From contig JAJFBJ010000010.1 in NCBI GenBank assembly GCA_020697375.1, positions 1 to 64,000 of the forward strand: DNA of 64,000 nucleotides. The letters run 5' to 3'. Shown here piece after piece: positions 43,868 through 52,942 of the stretch. The notes below the pieces were generated by a model. It saw only the letters and a list, made by a program, of their open reading frames with translations. It ran no database searches and was not told the DNA's origin. The stretch is from Nitrospira sp. (GTDB taxonomy: Bacteria; Nitrospirota; Nitrospiria; Nitrospirales; Nitrospiraceae). The position numbers and the translations under genes were made by a program. The number at the start of each line of letters is the position of its first letter. The first letter of the stretch is position 1.

Positions 43868-44629
43868 TTACCGTCTTAACAGAGGCTTTGCAATGTGCCA
43901 AAGGCTCTCAGCGAGCCAGCGCGTATCCTTAAAGAGCTGAGCCAACTCAGCGGTGAGGAGGAAGAAAGCCGGATAAAAGATCTGCGGGCTCGCCCTGCTC
44001 CATGCCAGCACCGGTTCTACGATGATGCTGCAGGCGGATCGAAACATCCATACCAGGGCCATTCCCATGATGCCGAGCAGGGCTCCCGCGAGGACATCCG
44101 TAGGATAATGCAGACCGAGGTAAATTCTCGGGAGCGATACGATCAGACCCGCGTGGAGCAACGCCAGGCCTCCTATGACCGGAGAAATGAAGCAAAGGCC
44201 TGTCGCCAGTGCAAAGAACAGGCAGGCATGGTCGCTGGGAAAGGAACTCCACCCGGAAAGCAAATCGAGCGGCAGGGCGGAGGGTATCTTGAAGTCCAGA
44301 TCAGCGGCGTACACCGGCCGCGGCCGATACGGCAACACGATCTGCATCAATCGGGAAACCACGACAGCCGACAAGCCGGCGAAGAGCGTCAGCAGAACGG
44401 TTCGCTGATCCTTCTCCGGTTCCTTCCGGCGAAACCAGGCCCACCAGAAAAGCAGGAGCACCGAATATCCTTTGATCACATCGCTGTCGCTGATCAGATA
44501 GATCAGATTGTCAAAGGTCCAGGAGCGCTCGACAAATTGATTGAAAAAGTGGAGAAGGGCGGCGTCGAATAGGTTCATGCGTGCATAATACGTAAGGCGG
44601 TCCCACAGGGAAAGAAAATAAATCGGCAA
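43868..44629 (-). CDS. PAP2 family membrane phosphatase
   Basis: 253 residues with about six transmembrane helices. The PAP2 signature is complete: the first motif ends with R-P-R-P, the second is F-P-S-D-H-A, the third is R-I-Y-L-G-L-H-Y-P-T-D, the catalytic histidine sets of this family. Candidate roles are undecaprenyl-diphosphate or phosphatidate dephosphorylation. ATG 44578 is an alternative start. Confidence 0.9.
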   Translation of the reverse strand: MPIYFLSLWDRLTYYARMNLFDAALLHFFNQFVERSWTFDNLIYLISDSDVIKGYSVLLLFWWAWFRRKEPEKDQRTVLLTLFAGLSAVVVSRLMQIVLPYRPRPVYAADLDFKIPSALPLDLLSGWSSFPSDHACLFFALATGLCFISPVIGGLALLHAGLIVSLPRIYLGLHYPTDVLAGALLGIMGMALVWMFRSACSIIVEPVLAWSRASPQIFYPAFFLLTAELAQLFKDTRWLAESLWHIAKPLLRR

Positions 44630-44819
44630 TCGGCGCAGGTCGCCTGATTGCGCGTGATGCTACCAGAGATGCTTGAGGGGTACGGCGTCAGCCGAATGTT
44701 CGCAGGTCAGTACGGCGATACGGAGAAGATGTAGGTGTGATGCCGATGCCGCCGGCAGTTCTTAAGCAGGTTTCAGGAACATTCGTGGCAAACGAGACGG
44801 AAGGACGGGGCTACCGGAA

Positions 44820-44951
44820 TCATCGAGAGCGCTTCCGAAATCGCACGAGGTGCCACTGTTCGAGCCAGTCGCGAACGAGCGCGCCGACGACAAGCGCCGG
44901 AAAGGCCAGCAGCCAGATGTACCATCTCACCCACAGTGCGGAGTCGTCCAT
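44820..44951 (-). CDS. 43-residue small membrane protein
   Basis: Very short frame with the strong Shine-Dalgarno GAGGAGGGA six bases before the ATG. The peptide is M-D-D-S-A-L then one hydrophobic helix (W-Y-I-W-L-L-A-F-P-A-L-V-V-G-A-L-V) and a basic, arginine-rich tail, so an inner-membrane insertion with cytoplasmic positive end is likely. No family is recognised. It stands alone in a 657 bp stretch between the PAP2 gene and the FAD monooxygenase; the rest of that stretch shows no gene. Confidence 0.6.
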   Translation of the reverse strand: MDDSALWVRWYIWLLAFPALVVGALVRDWLEQWHLVRFRKRSR

Positions 44952-45286
44952 GATCGTCCCTCCTCTTTGTTTTGACGGTATGGAGCAAGCGACATGCCTA
45001 AGTACCGGCGGATCGAACGGCGCAAGACGCAGTGCAATCCGCCGGCCTATCGCGCATGCAGCCCGCGGATCAGAAGGTATCGTCTTCTGTACAGCGCACC
45101 AGGCAGATTTTGCCGTCCCAAATACCTCACAGAACGTGAGGGATTTCCCACAGGTGCGTCAAAGTGAAACCAATAGGATGCCTTCCAGGTGGGGCGAGCC
45201 TTCAGCCTGGAAGGACGGTCCCGGTTGAGTTCTTCTGCTGGATCACGCTTCAGGCGGTTCTTGTCCGCTTATGAGGAGCCAAAGCG

Positions 45287-46510
45287 ATGAAGACCATCTC
45301 GACTCGATGCTGTATTGCGGGCGGCGGACCGGCCGGCATGATGTTGGGCCTGCTGTTGGCTCGCGCCGGGATCAACGTCCTGCTGCTGGAGAAACATGCC
45401 GACTTTCTCCGCGACTTCCGCGGTGACACGATTCATCCTTCCACGCTCGAACTGCTCTATGAACTCGGACTGTTGGAGCGGTTCCTCGCCTTGCCGCACC
45501 AGAAAGTCTCGCGTATCAATGCGCAATTCGGCGATCTCAAATTTACAGTGGCGGAGTTTTCAGTTCTCTCCACGCATTGCCGCTTTGTGGCGTTCATCCC
45601 GCAGTGGGATTTTCTTTCATTCCTGGCCGAGGAAGGGGCGCGCTACCCGACATTCCAGCTACGGATGCAGACCGAGGTGACCGGCCTCCTCGAAGACAAG
45701 GACCATGTCGTCGGAGTGCGGGCGTTGACGCCCGATGGCGCACTGGAGGTCCATGCCGATCTGGTGATCGGCGCGGACGGAAGACATTCCGTCGTGCGAG
45801 CCAAAGCCGGCTTGGCGGTGGAGGAGTTCGGTGCGCCGATGGATGTGTTGTGGTTCGGACTCTCTCGGCGATCAAGCGATCCGGTGGATCCGATCGGCCG
45901 GTTCGAACGCGGGAAGATTTTTATCATGCTGAATCGAGGCGAGTATTGGCAATGCGGCTTCGTTATCGCGAAGGGCACGCGAGATCAGCTTCATGCGAGA
46001 GGGTTGGCGGCGTTTCGCGAAGATGTGGCGCAGCTCGCACCCTTCGCGGCCGACCGGGTAACGGAACTGCAAGACTGGGCATCGATCAAGTTGCTCACCG
46101 TGCAGGTCGATCGCTTGCAGCAGTGGTCGCGGCCGGGCCTGCTCTGTATCGGTGACGCGGCCCATGCCATGTCTCCCGTCGGAGGTGTCGGGATCAACCT
46201 CGCCGTCCAGGATGCGGTTGCCGCGGCTAATGTATTGGCCGTTCCGCTGCGTGATGGGAAACCGACGTTCAAGGATCTCTGTTCGGTTCAAGCGCGCCGT
46301 GACTGGCCGACTCGCATCACACAGCGCATGCAGCTGTTCATTCAAAATCGCGTCATCAAGCCGGTGCTTGGGGAATCGGGGCCGCTCGTGCCTCCGTTGC
46401 CCATTCGTCTCCTGGCGCGGTTTCCCTTTCTTCGCCGGATCCCGGCCAGGTTGATCGGGATCGGCTTCCGTCCCGAGCATGTGCGAAGCCCTGTCGCCAC
46501 GAAGTTGTGA
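45287..46510 (+). CDS. FAD-dependent monooxygenase-like oxidoreductase
   Basis: 407 residues of the FAD_binding_3 (PHBH-like) family. The FAD loop G-G-G-P-A-G-M-M is at residues 12-19, the D-G motif is V-I-G-A-D-G-R-H-S, and the second FAD motif is G-D-A-A-H-A-M-S-P-V-G-G-V-G-I-N-L. Substrate cannot be told; relatives hydroxylate aromatics or tetracycline. AGGAGC precedes the ATG. No oxygenase partner is encoded nearby. Confidence 0.9.
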   Translation: MKTISTRCCIAGGGPAGMMLGLLLARAGINVLLLEKHADFLRDFRGDTIHPSTLELLYELGLLERFLALPHQKVSRINAQFGDLKFTVAEFSVLSTHCRFVAFIPQWDFLSFLAEEGARYPTFQLRMQTEVTGLLEDKDHVVGVRALTPDGALEVHADLVIGADGRHSVVRAKAGLAVEEFGAPMDVLWFGLSRRSSDPVDPIGRFERGKIFIMLNRGEYWQCGFVIAKGTRDQLHARGLAAFREDVAQLAPFAADRVTELQDWASIKLLTVQVDRLQQWSRPGLLCIGDAAHAMSPVGGVGINLAVQDAVAAANVLAVPLRDGKPTFKDLCSVQARRDWPTRITQRMQLFIQNRVIKPVLGESGPLVPPLPIRLLARFPFLRRIPARLIGIGFRPEHVRSPVATKL

Positions 46511-46528
46511 ATGAAGATGCCCTGTTGC

Positions 46529-47443
46529 TTACCCCATCAGCAACGAGGAGAAGCGAGGCAGCCAGGGAAGCAGCGCTATGCCCACACAGACTGAGAGGGC
46601 TACGATCGAAGCGACCAGGTTTTCGTCCAGTCCCGTTTCAGTCGCAAAGACCACGGCGGTGACGGCGGACGGCATGGCGGCGACGAGCACGACGATGGTC
46701 CGTTCCATCCCGCCGAGGTGCAATACAAACGCTGCGAGGAAACCAAGGAGCAGACCGCCTCCCATGCGCATCACCATGCCTAGCAGCGCCAAGGCCAGGG
46801 TGCGACGAAACAGCGAGAAGCTGATCGACAGCCCCAGCACCAGACTGGCTAAGGGCGTCGTCGTCAGGTGAATGGGTATGAGCCCTTCGTGTAGCCAGGC
46901 GGGAAGGCCGAGCCCGAGCAGAGTCAGGAAGAAGCTGGCGCAGAGCGCCCAGAGCGGCGGAGAAGAAAAGAAGCGAAGCATGACCGATCGTGCAGTGGAA
47001 CCCTGTTCGCCATGCCATAAGGCCAATCCGTAAATGACCGTGAGCGTCAACGTCGTTTGGCCGAGGTCGAACAGAATGGCCTGCGCCAATCCTTGATCGC
47101 CGAGAGTGGCGAGGATTACGGGATAGGCGAAGTACACGGAATTAATGCAGCCGGTAGCCAGCATGAACCCCCCTCGGGTGGCGCGGGGCCATTGCAGCAA
47201 GCGGGCGAGCTGCCAGGAACAGAGCAGCATCGTGAGGGTCACCAGGCAGGCGGCCAGCGGCAGCTTCCAGGCGGTGGGCGCAAACGTCACGTGATCCAAC
47301 GATACGAGGATCGTCGCGGGAAGGCTGACGGAAAATACCACCGCGGCCAGCCGCTCCGCATGGACCTTGCCGAGCAGGCCAAATGAACGAAGGAGCGCGC
47401 CGGCAAAGAAGATGGCGATGAACGCTTGCAGGGTCGCGGGCAT
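46529..47443 (-). CDS. AEC family transporter
   Basis: 304 residues with about ten transmembrane helices (Mem_trans, auxin efflux carrier-like family). Characteristic blocks are S-L-P-A-T-I-L near residue 45, N-S-V-Y-F-A-Y-P near 100 and M-P-S-A-V-T-A-V-V-F-A near 265. Members export organic acids or auxin-like molecules; the substrate here is unknown. The start lies 60 bp from the divergent MFS gene. Confidence 0.88.
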   Translation of the reverse strand: MPATLQAFIAIFFAGALLRSFGLLGKVHAERLAAVVFSVSLPATILVSLDHVTFAPTAWKLPLAACLVTLTMLLCSWQLARLLQWPRATRGGFMLATGCINSVYFAYPVILATLGDQGLAQAILFDLGQTTLTLTVIYGLALWHGEQGSTARSVMLRFFSSPPLWALCASFFLTLLGLGLPAWLHEGLIPIHLTTTPLASLVLGLSISFSLFRRTLALALLGMVMRMGGGLLLGFLAAFVLHLGGMERTIVVLVAAMPSAVTAVVFATETGLDENLVASIVALSVCVGIALLPWLPRFSSLLMG

Positions 47444-47503
47444 TCGCGAAGCCTATCAGAAAAGCGCTCGAAGAGCAGGCGATGCCGGCGCAAGCCTGTT
47501 ACG

Positions 47504-48745
47504 ATGGCGCATCCCATGAATCCGGTGCGGCCTTCATCTCAACCGCGGCAAGCGGCGGTCTTCTTCATCCTCGTTACCGTCGTGCTCGACATGCTGTCGT
47601 TCGGCATCATCATCCCCGTCCTGCCGAAACTGGTCGAGCAGTTTTTGGGCGGCGACACTGCGCAGGCAGCGGAAATCTTCGGCCTCATGGGCACGGCCTG
47701 GGCGCTCATGCAGTTCGTCTGTTCGCCGATTCAAGGCGCGCTGTCCGATCATTTCGGCCGGAGGCCGGTCGTGCTGTTGTCCAATCTGGGCCTCGGTCTC
47801 GATTTCATTCTCATGGCCCTGGCTCCCAGTCTGGCCTGGCTCTTTGCGGGCCGCGTCATTTCCGGTATTGCCTCGTCGAGTTTCAGCACGGCCGGCGCCT
47901 ACATCGCCGATGTCACGCCGCCGGAGAAACGCGCGGGCGCCTTCGGCATGATGGGGGCGGCATTCGGACTTGGCTTCGTGCTGGGTCCCGCCGTGGGTGG
48001 GTTGTTGGGCGCCATCGATCCACGCTGGCCCTTCTGGGGCGCGGCAGGCACGAGTCTGCTCAATGCTTGTTACGGATATTTCGTGCTGCCGGAATCGCTT
48101 CCTCGCGAAAAGCGGGCGCCGTTCAAATGGAGGCGGGCCAATCCTGTGGGAGCGCTGAGATTGCTACGTTCGCATCACGAACTCTTCGGTCTGGCAGCGG
48201 CCAATTTCCTGATGAATCTGGCCCACGTGGTATTGCCCAGCGTTGCCGTCTTGTATTTGGGGTATCGCTATGGGTGGGGGCCGTCGGCGGTGGGGATCAC
48301 GCTCGCGGCGGTCGGCCTGTGCGCCATGATCGTCCAGGGCACGCTGGTCAAGCCGATCACCGCGAGACTGGGCGAGCGTCGCACGTTACTCACCGGGCTC
48401 CTCTGCGGAGCTGCGGGGTTTGCCATCTACGGGCTCGCGCCCACGCCGCTGCTCTATTGTTTCGGCATTCCGGTGATGGCGTTCTGGGGACTGGCCGGGC
48501 CATCGGCACAAGTCTTCATGACCCGTCGCGTGAGTTCGTCCGAGCAGGGGCAGTTGCAAGGCGCCATTGCCAGCCTTACCGGAATCGCAGGGCTGATCGG
48601 TCCCAGCCTCTTCACTCAAACCTTCGCCGCCTTCATCGGTCCCCAGGCCGAATGGCATGTTCCCGGCGCGCCCTATTTGCTGTCCACGGTGATGTTGCTG
48701 ATCGGGGCGGGAATCGCCTGGCGGGCGACGAGGGCGACCGGATAG
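47504..48745 (+). CDS. MFS transporter, TetA-like drug efflux family
   Basis: 413 residues with 12 transmembrane helices. Motif A is complete (G-A-L-S-D-H-F-G-R-R-P-V), and the opening F-G-I-I-I-P-V-L-P and the G-P-A-V-G-G segment are those of the TetA/DHA1 group. Expected to export a drug or metabolite with protons. The ATG at 47504 is chosen because the longer frame to 47426 runs into the opposite AEC gene. A 422-codon frame in another reading phase here is only a shadow. Confidence 0.88.
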   Translation: MAHPMNPVRPSSQPRQAAVFFILVTVVLDMLSFGIIIPVLPKLVEQFLGGDTAQAAEIFGLMGTAWALMQFVCSPIQGALSDHFGRRPVVLLSNLGLGLDFILMALAPSLAWLFAGRVISGIASSSFSTAGAYIADVTPPEKRAGAFGMMGAAFGLGFVLGPAVGGLLGAIDPRWPFWGAAGTSLLNACYGYFVLPESLPREKRAPFKWRRANPVGALRLLRSHHELFGLAAANFLMNLAHVVLPSVAVLYLGYRYGWGPSAVGITLAAVGLCAMIVQGTLVKPITARLGERRTLLTGLLCGAAGFAIYGLAPTPLLYCFGIPVMAFWGLAGPSAQVFMTRRVSSSEQGQLQGAIASLTGIAGLIGPSLFTQTFAAFIGPQAEWHVPGAPYLLSTVMLLIGAGIAWRATRATG

Positions 48746-48777
48746 GCTGAAAAACCACACACGTTTCAGCATCCTGC

Positions 48778-49764
48778 CTATCGGCCGCCGTGCACCTGGA
48801 TTTCCCTGGCACGGTAAATCGCCAGGGCGCGTGTCTCGGCTTCTTCCGCATCAGTGCTGCGTTCCATCTTTCGATAGAGGTCGGCCAGCAGTGACCAGGC
48901 GGTGGCCTCAGTGGCGACATCGCGCAAGGTTTGGGAGAGCAGCAGCGCGCGTTTCCCCAACGCGATGCTTTCACTGAGTTGTCCCTCGTCATGCTGTAAT
49001 TGGGCGAGCCGAAGCCGGAGCTTGGTTTCATGGGGCGTTTGGTGTGTCGCTTCAGCCAGTCGGAGGCCCTCGTCATAATAGGCGCGCGCGTCAGTCACAC
49101 GATCCAGCAGCCAATGGGTATCGCCCAGCGCCACGAAGGTCTCGAGTTGCCGTTCAGTATCCCTGTGAAGGACGGCCACTTCCCTCGCTCGTTGCAATGA
49201 TGACAACCCTTCACGGCTCATGCCCTCATTCACCTGCAGCAATCCCAGCTGAACCAGCGCCTCATTCAGACCTCGTGATTCATTGCTTGGAGTGAACAGG
49301 CCAATGGCCTCGCTGAGCGAGTTGTGCGCTTCATCCTGATGTCCCAATCGAGCCGCTACCCGACCCATGGCCAACAGCGCATCGGCATAGCCACTCCGCT
49401 TGGAGGACTTGCGTGAAATGGGAAGGGCCTCACGAAGAGAAGCATAGGCCTCCTGGAGTTGGCCTTGACGCTCATGGACCCAAGCGATTCTCAGCAATGC
49501 GGTTGCGGCGCCGCGGGATTGTTTTGTTTCCCGGAACCTCGATAAGGCCAGCTGATAATACGTGAGGGTTTCATGAAAATGATTCTGGTGCTCATGGATT
49601 TCCCCGATCCGAAGCAATTCGTTGCCCGAAAGCCTGCTGCCCGAAGAAGCATCGCCGGCAGAGGCTGAAAGGGAGTAAGCCGGTTGCGGCTGCTGACCGA
49701 ATAGCACCGGGATCAGCATCAGCCAGAAGATCATGGCGATCCGGCCAGTGAACGAAATGCCCAT
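48778..49764 (-). CDS. TPR-repeat protein
   Basis: About 328 residues from ATG 49764. An N-terminal hydrophobic segment (I-A-M-I-F-W-L-M-L-I-P-V-L-F) acts as a signal or anchor, then about seven 40-residue TPR-type repeats (E-x-A-x-x-x-L-x-x-A-L and similar) up to the C-terminus. The open frame continues to 49947 with a non-signal N-terminus, so the start is uncertain. Transcribed away from the CBS gene; a scaffold or sensor role is likely but unproved. Confidence 0.75.
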   Translation of the reverse strand: MGISFTGRIAMIFWLMLIPVLFGQQPQPAYSLSASAGDASSGSRLSGNELLRIGEIHEHQNHFHETLTYYQLALSRFRETKQSRGAATALLRIAWVHERQGQLQEAYASLREALPISRKSSKRSGYADALLAMGRVAARLGHQDEAHNSLSEAIGLFTPSNESRGLNEALVQLGLLQVNEGMSREGLSSLQRAREVAVLHRDTERQLETFVALGDTHWLLDRVTDARAYYDEGLRLAEATHQTPHETKLRLRLAQLQHDEGQLSESIALGKRALLLSQTLRDVATEATAWSLLADLYRKMERSTDAEEAETRALAIYRAREIQVHGGR

Positions 49765-49975
49765 GCGTTCACGATACAGTTGAAGGTCGACAGAGGAGGT
49801 GCGGTCGTAGAGAAGAGACAGGAGCCGGGGCATCGCGCGCGGCATCAGCGAAGCATGCTCCCGTCCAGCGGTCGAGGTCAAGTACGTCGGTTGATCGATG
49901 TCCGGGTGCTTGCCTCGTCTCATCCACAAGCGTAATATCTCGCCCATCCCGCCCGCTCAACATATAGGAGGTGCT

Positions 49976-50746
49976 ATGTCAGCGACCGGCACGACTCCCA
50001 AACGAGCACGAATCTCCCTCGACCGCAGCATCGAACGCATCCGCAAGCAGCATGCCGATCTGGCCACGTATCTTGGCAAGGGCCATCCCACTCGCAGCCT
50101 GGAAGAATTTGATGAGGAAACGGAACATCTGATCGCGGATCTACTCGGGAAAACGTCCGAACTGCTGGGCGCGTACGAGTATGCCGAGTTCGGTGAGGCC
50201 GCCGGCCTGGTCAATATGACGGATGAAGCGCCGGAAAGCGCCGGTGTGGAGAGCCAGCGACAACGCCTGTTGCAACGCGGTCGGGTGCTGGAGAGCTGCG
50301 TGGCCGAACTGGAAGCTCGGCGGGCCGCAGAACCCAAACAGTCCAAAACGAATCGGCAAGTCCTCATCGGTCCGCAGGTAGCCGAACACATGTCTTCGGA
50401 CACCCGCAGCCTGTCTCAGGATGTCAGCCTGCGCGAGGCGGGCCAGGCCATGGAGAAATGGAAAGTGGGATCGCTGCTCCTGACAGACCGTCACGCCTAT
50501 GTCGGGTTCATTACAGATTCGGATCTCGCACGCGCGGTAGTGGCCCACGGGTTGAGTCCCGCCACTACCGCCAACGTGTGCATGCGCAAGCCGGTGGTCT
50601 CAATAGCCGGCGATCGTCCGATCATCGAGGCCGTGCGCATGATGAAGGACGAAGCCACCCGGCACCTGGCCGTGACCCAAGACGGCTCCATCATCGGCGT
50701 CATTTCGGTATCGAACATTCTGCGCTATTACTCCGGCGTGGTGTAG
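49976..50746 (+). CDS. CBS-pair protein with an N-terminal helical domain
   Basis: 256 residues. An N-terminal domain (about 10-115) precedes two CBS motifs (about 128-256; F-I-T-D-S-D-L-A and G-V-I-S-V-S-N-I-L). CBS pairs bind adenosine nucleotides. The N-terminal domain is homologous to the whole 58323-58715 protein: F-D-x-E-T-E-x-L-I-A ... Y-x-Y-A-x-x-G-E-A, with 20 of 43 residues identical by eye. A strong Shine-Dalgarno (AGGAGGTG) precedes ATG 49976. The domain's function is not known to me. Confidence 0.85.
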   Translation: MSATGTTPKRARISLDRSIERIRKQHADLATYLGKGHPTRSLEEFDEETEHLIADLLGKTSELLGAYEYAEFGEAAGLVNMTDEAPESAGVESQRQRLLQRGRVLESCVAELEARRAAEPKQSKTNRQVLIGPQVAEHMSSDTRSLSQDVSLREAGQAMEKWKVGSLLLTDRHAYVGFITDSDLARAVVAHGLSPATTANVCMRKPVVSIAGDRPIIEAVRMMKDEATRHLAVTQDGSIIGVISVSNILRYYSGVV

Positions 50747-50769
50747 CAGGAGCGAGCGGATATCATCAT

Positions 50770-50891
50770 GGGATGATCAAAAAGGCTGTTCAGCAAGGCC
50801 GCAGCGAGCGAGGGGCCGAGGCGTACCCTGCGGGATACGTTGAGGGTCCGAGCGATGCGAGAACGACGCTGACGGGCTTTTTCAGCATCCC
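50770..50891. repeat. Palindromic intergenic repeat, copy 1
   Basis: About 122 bp with inverted ends: GGGATGATCAAAAAGGCTGTTC against the reverse complement of the right end, GGGATGCTGAAAAAGCCCGTC (read as two parts). The centre includes GCAAGGCCGCAGCGAGCG and GAGCGATGCGAGAACG. The same segments in the same order occur at 55368-55489, so this is a dispersed non-coding element, probably folding into a long hairpin. Confidence 0.75.
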
Positions 50892-50910
50892 ATACAAGAG
50901 GAGGTGAAGG

Positions 50911-51270
50911 ATGGGTCCTACGAAGGCGGTCATCAAACAACTCGCACTTCATGAAGCGGTGAGCGGGAAACTTATCCATGAGTCGTTTACGAGCCAGCGG
51001 GAACTTGAGGCCTATGTGAAGCGCCATTACCTCGCCATTCCCGTCGTGGACAATGCGGGCATGCCGTGGCAGCTCGATGGAAAGCCGATCTACTGCCTCC
51101 ATGGCGTGCAATACGAGACGGTCGATGATCAAAAGATCCATCTCGCCCGCTGTCCGGATTGCGGCGGCATGGGAATCAGGGCGGATAAGGACACGGTCGA
51201 ATCGGATTGCATCAGCTGCACCGCTTGCGGGCATGAATTCGATGCTCGGCTGGAGATGATGGAAACGTGA
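50911..51270 (+). CDS. Zinc-ribbon protein, unrecognised
   Basis: 119 residues, cytoplasmic. The C-terminal part has two paired-cysteine motifs (C-P-D-C-G and C-x-x-C-x-x-C-G), which should bind zinc. The N-terminal part is helical and I cannot name a family. A strong Shine-Dalgarno (AGGAGGTGAAGG) directly precedes the ATG, just after the palindromic repeat, so the repeat lies in its leader. Confidence 0.75.
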   Translation: MGPTKAVIKQLALHEAVSGKLIHESFTSQRELEAYVKRHYLAIPVVDNAGMPWQLDGKPIYCLHGVQYETVDDQKIHLARCPDCGGMGIRADKDTVESDCISCTACGHEFDARLEMMET

Positions 51271-52022
51271 GGGGCGGTGGGGACCGTCTGGTCTATCCTC
51301 CTGCTCGCAGATCACGCACGATCAGAATGTGCTCGATCGATGCGGCCAATCCGGGGATAGAGCCAGACAGTCCCTTGCAGAGAGTGTGGATTTGGAAGAA
51401 GCATTCATAGAACGCGCACGATAAAACTGTGCTCGTCCGACTTGCGCAGTTAGGGGACCGAACCTGACCCCCCTTTGCGAGAGATGAGCAAGCTTGGAGG
51501 GAGCATTGTGATAGGGCTCACGCAACGCGCGGCCTGGGAAGGCCATCATTTGGAAAAAGCGCGCGTCTCGGCGCGACCGAGGGTTGGGCGGGTAAGAATG
51601 TTGCGCATGGAACACCGGCCAAGCAGCCCAAGAGGTAAATCAATAAACAAGTTTTTGAAGGAACCTTCGTACAAACAGGTATGCTAAGGCCTGTCAACCG
51701 CTCGCATAGCTTCTTACGTTCAAGTCCGTGATCCGCTGCCCGACCGTATGTAGGTACTCACCAATGAACCCACTCGGATTCCTTGAAGGTCAGCCACTTG
51801 AGGCTGTTGGGAGAACCCTCGGCTTGGCCTCTGGGCGTCGGTGAAGGTCGGACTTCCTATCCTCGAAAGGTTGCGGGTTGATGAACGGCTCAAAAACTTG
51901 GTCGGTCGGCTGAAACCAATCGCCTTGTCCCTTCTGCTGACGTCCCGCTGACCTGCTGATGACCGGTAGGGTATGACCCTATTGGCATAGTATTCGCTTC
52001 TTGGTTATGTGAGGGTGCCTGT
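51271..52022. other. 752 bp without a recognised gene
   Basis: Several open frames exist, but none has a good start or recognisable sequence. A minus-strand tail around 51780-51800 (E-G-S-P-N-S-L-K-W-L-T-F-K-E-S-E-W) reads like the end of a protein and may be a remnant. Nothing else was seen. Confidence 0.4.
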
Positions 52023-52589
52023 ATGGAGTACTTTTTGAAACTCGACTGGTCGGCCACCTTCACTCCGCAAATGACCTTGCCGGAAGTTTTGGTCCGAGGG
52101 ACCGTGGTCTACTTCGCCCTGCTTGCTCTCCTGCGGATCATTCCCAAGTGGCAGGCTGGTCCCGGCAGCATCGCCAGCATGCTGTTCGTGGTCATGCTCG
52201 GAGGATTTGCCGCAGATGCGGTGAAGGGCAAAGCCGACTCTGTGACCGATCTTCTGCTGATGATCGCCACGGTGATGCTGTGGGTCGTCGTGGTGGACTG
52301 GCTCTCCTACCGCTCTGCGTGGATCCGTTTCTTAGCGCAAGATTCGGCGACCTGTCTGATTCGTGATGGTCGCATTCTTCGAAAGAACCTGTGGCGAGAG
52401 ATGATCTCCGAGGAGGACTTGAAGGCGCAATTGCGGCGGCAGGACGTAGACGACGTCGCCAACGTGCGTGAGGCTCTTCTGGAAGCGGACGGCAGCATCA
52501 GCGTCGTAAAGAGGCAGAAAGCCAATGCGACGGAAACGGCAGGGACAACCTCACCCGTAGAAGAGAGTGATCAACCTGGACAAAGATGA
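52023..52589 (+). CDS. YetF/DUF421-like membrane protein
   Basis: 188 residues: a polar start, three transmembrane helices (about 25-95), then a cytoplasmic domain with I-R-D-G-R-I-L-R-K-N-L-W-R-E-M-I-S-E-E-D-L and D-V-A-N-V-R-E-A-L-L-E-A-D-G-S-I-S-V, the DUF421 signature. YetF-type proteins are linked to spore or stress physiology; biochemistry is not known. The C-terminus is a charged tail. Confidence 0.88.
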   Translation: MEYFLKLDWSATFTPQMTLPEVLVRGTVVYFALLALLRIIPKWQAGPGSIASMLFVVMLGGFAADAVKGKADSVTDLLLMIATVMLWVVVVDWLSYRSAWIRFLAQDSATCLIRDGRILRKNLWREMISEEDLKAQLRRQDVDDVANVREALLEADGSISVVKRQKANATETAGTTSPVEESDQPGQR

Positions 52590-52942
52590 AGTGGAGCATG
52601 CTCGTTATGACACGATCCAGAATGTGGGGGGCCAGGCCAGGGCGAGTGTGGAGCAGACAGACTCGTAGCCCAAGACAAAGGCCAGCAACTACCCCATTGA
52701 TGTAGACTCAGCCGGCGAAACGCGAGCGGACTGCAGCGTTGAAGGTCCTCGAAGACTTTGGGGCGGGCGACAGCGAAGCGATTATGGGACTTGCTCACGG
52801 GAGAAGCGAAGAAATACACAAGCGTGGAACAGAACCGGTTATACTCGGGTGATCGGCATAGAGAGATGAGTTCACTGTGCCTGCAGAAAGGGCGCACAGC
52901 AGTCAGTCGGTGAACATATCGTGATCTGAAGAGGGAGAAGAC
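52590..52942. other. 353 bp intergenic stretch
   Basis: No gene is supported. A promoter-like TATACT (about 52838) stands roughly 105 bp before the AAA-like gene, but no good -35 accompanies it. Confidence 0.35.

Noticed and set aside
44737..45228. A 163-codon plus-strand frame between PAP2 and the FAD monooxygenase
   Set aside because: Low-complexity serine/arginine composition and no ribosome-binding site. It overlaps antisense the better supported 43-residue frame.
47482..48750. A 422-codon open frame in another phase over the MFS gene
   Set aside because: The MFS frame has clear transmembrane helices and motif A, while this frame is rich in R, G and H and resembles nothing. Long shadow frames are expected in GC-rich DNA.
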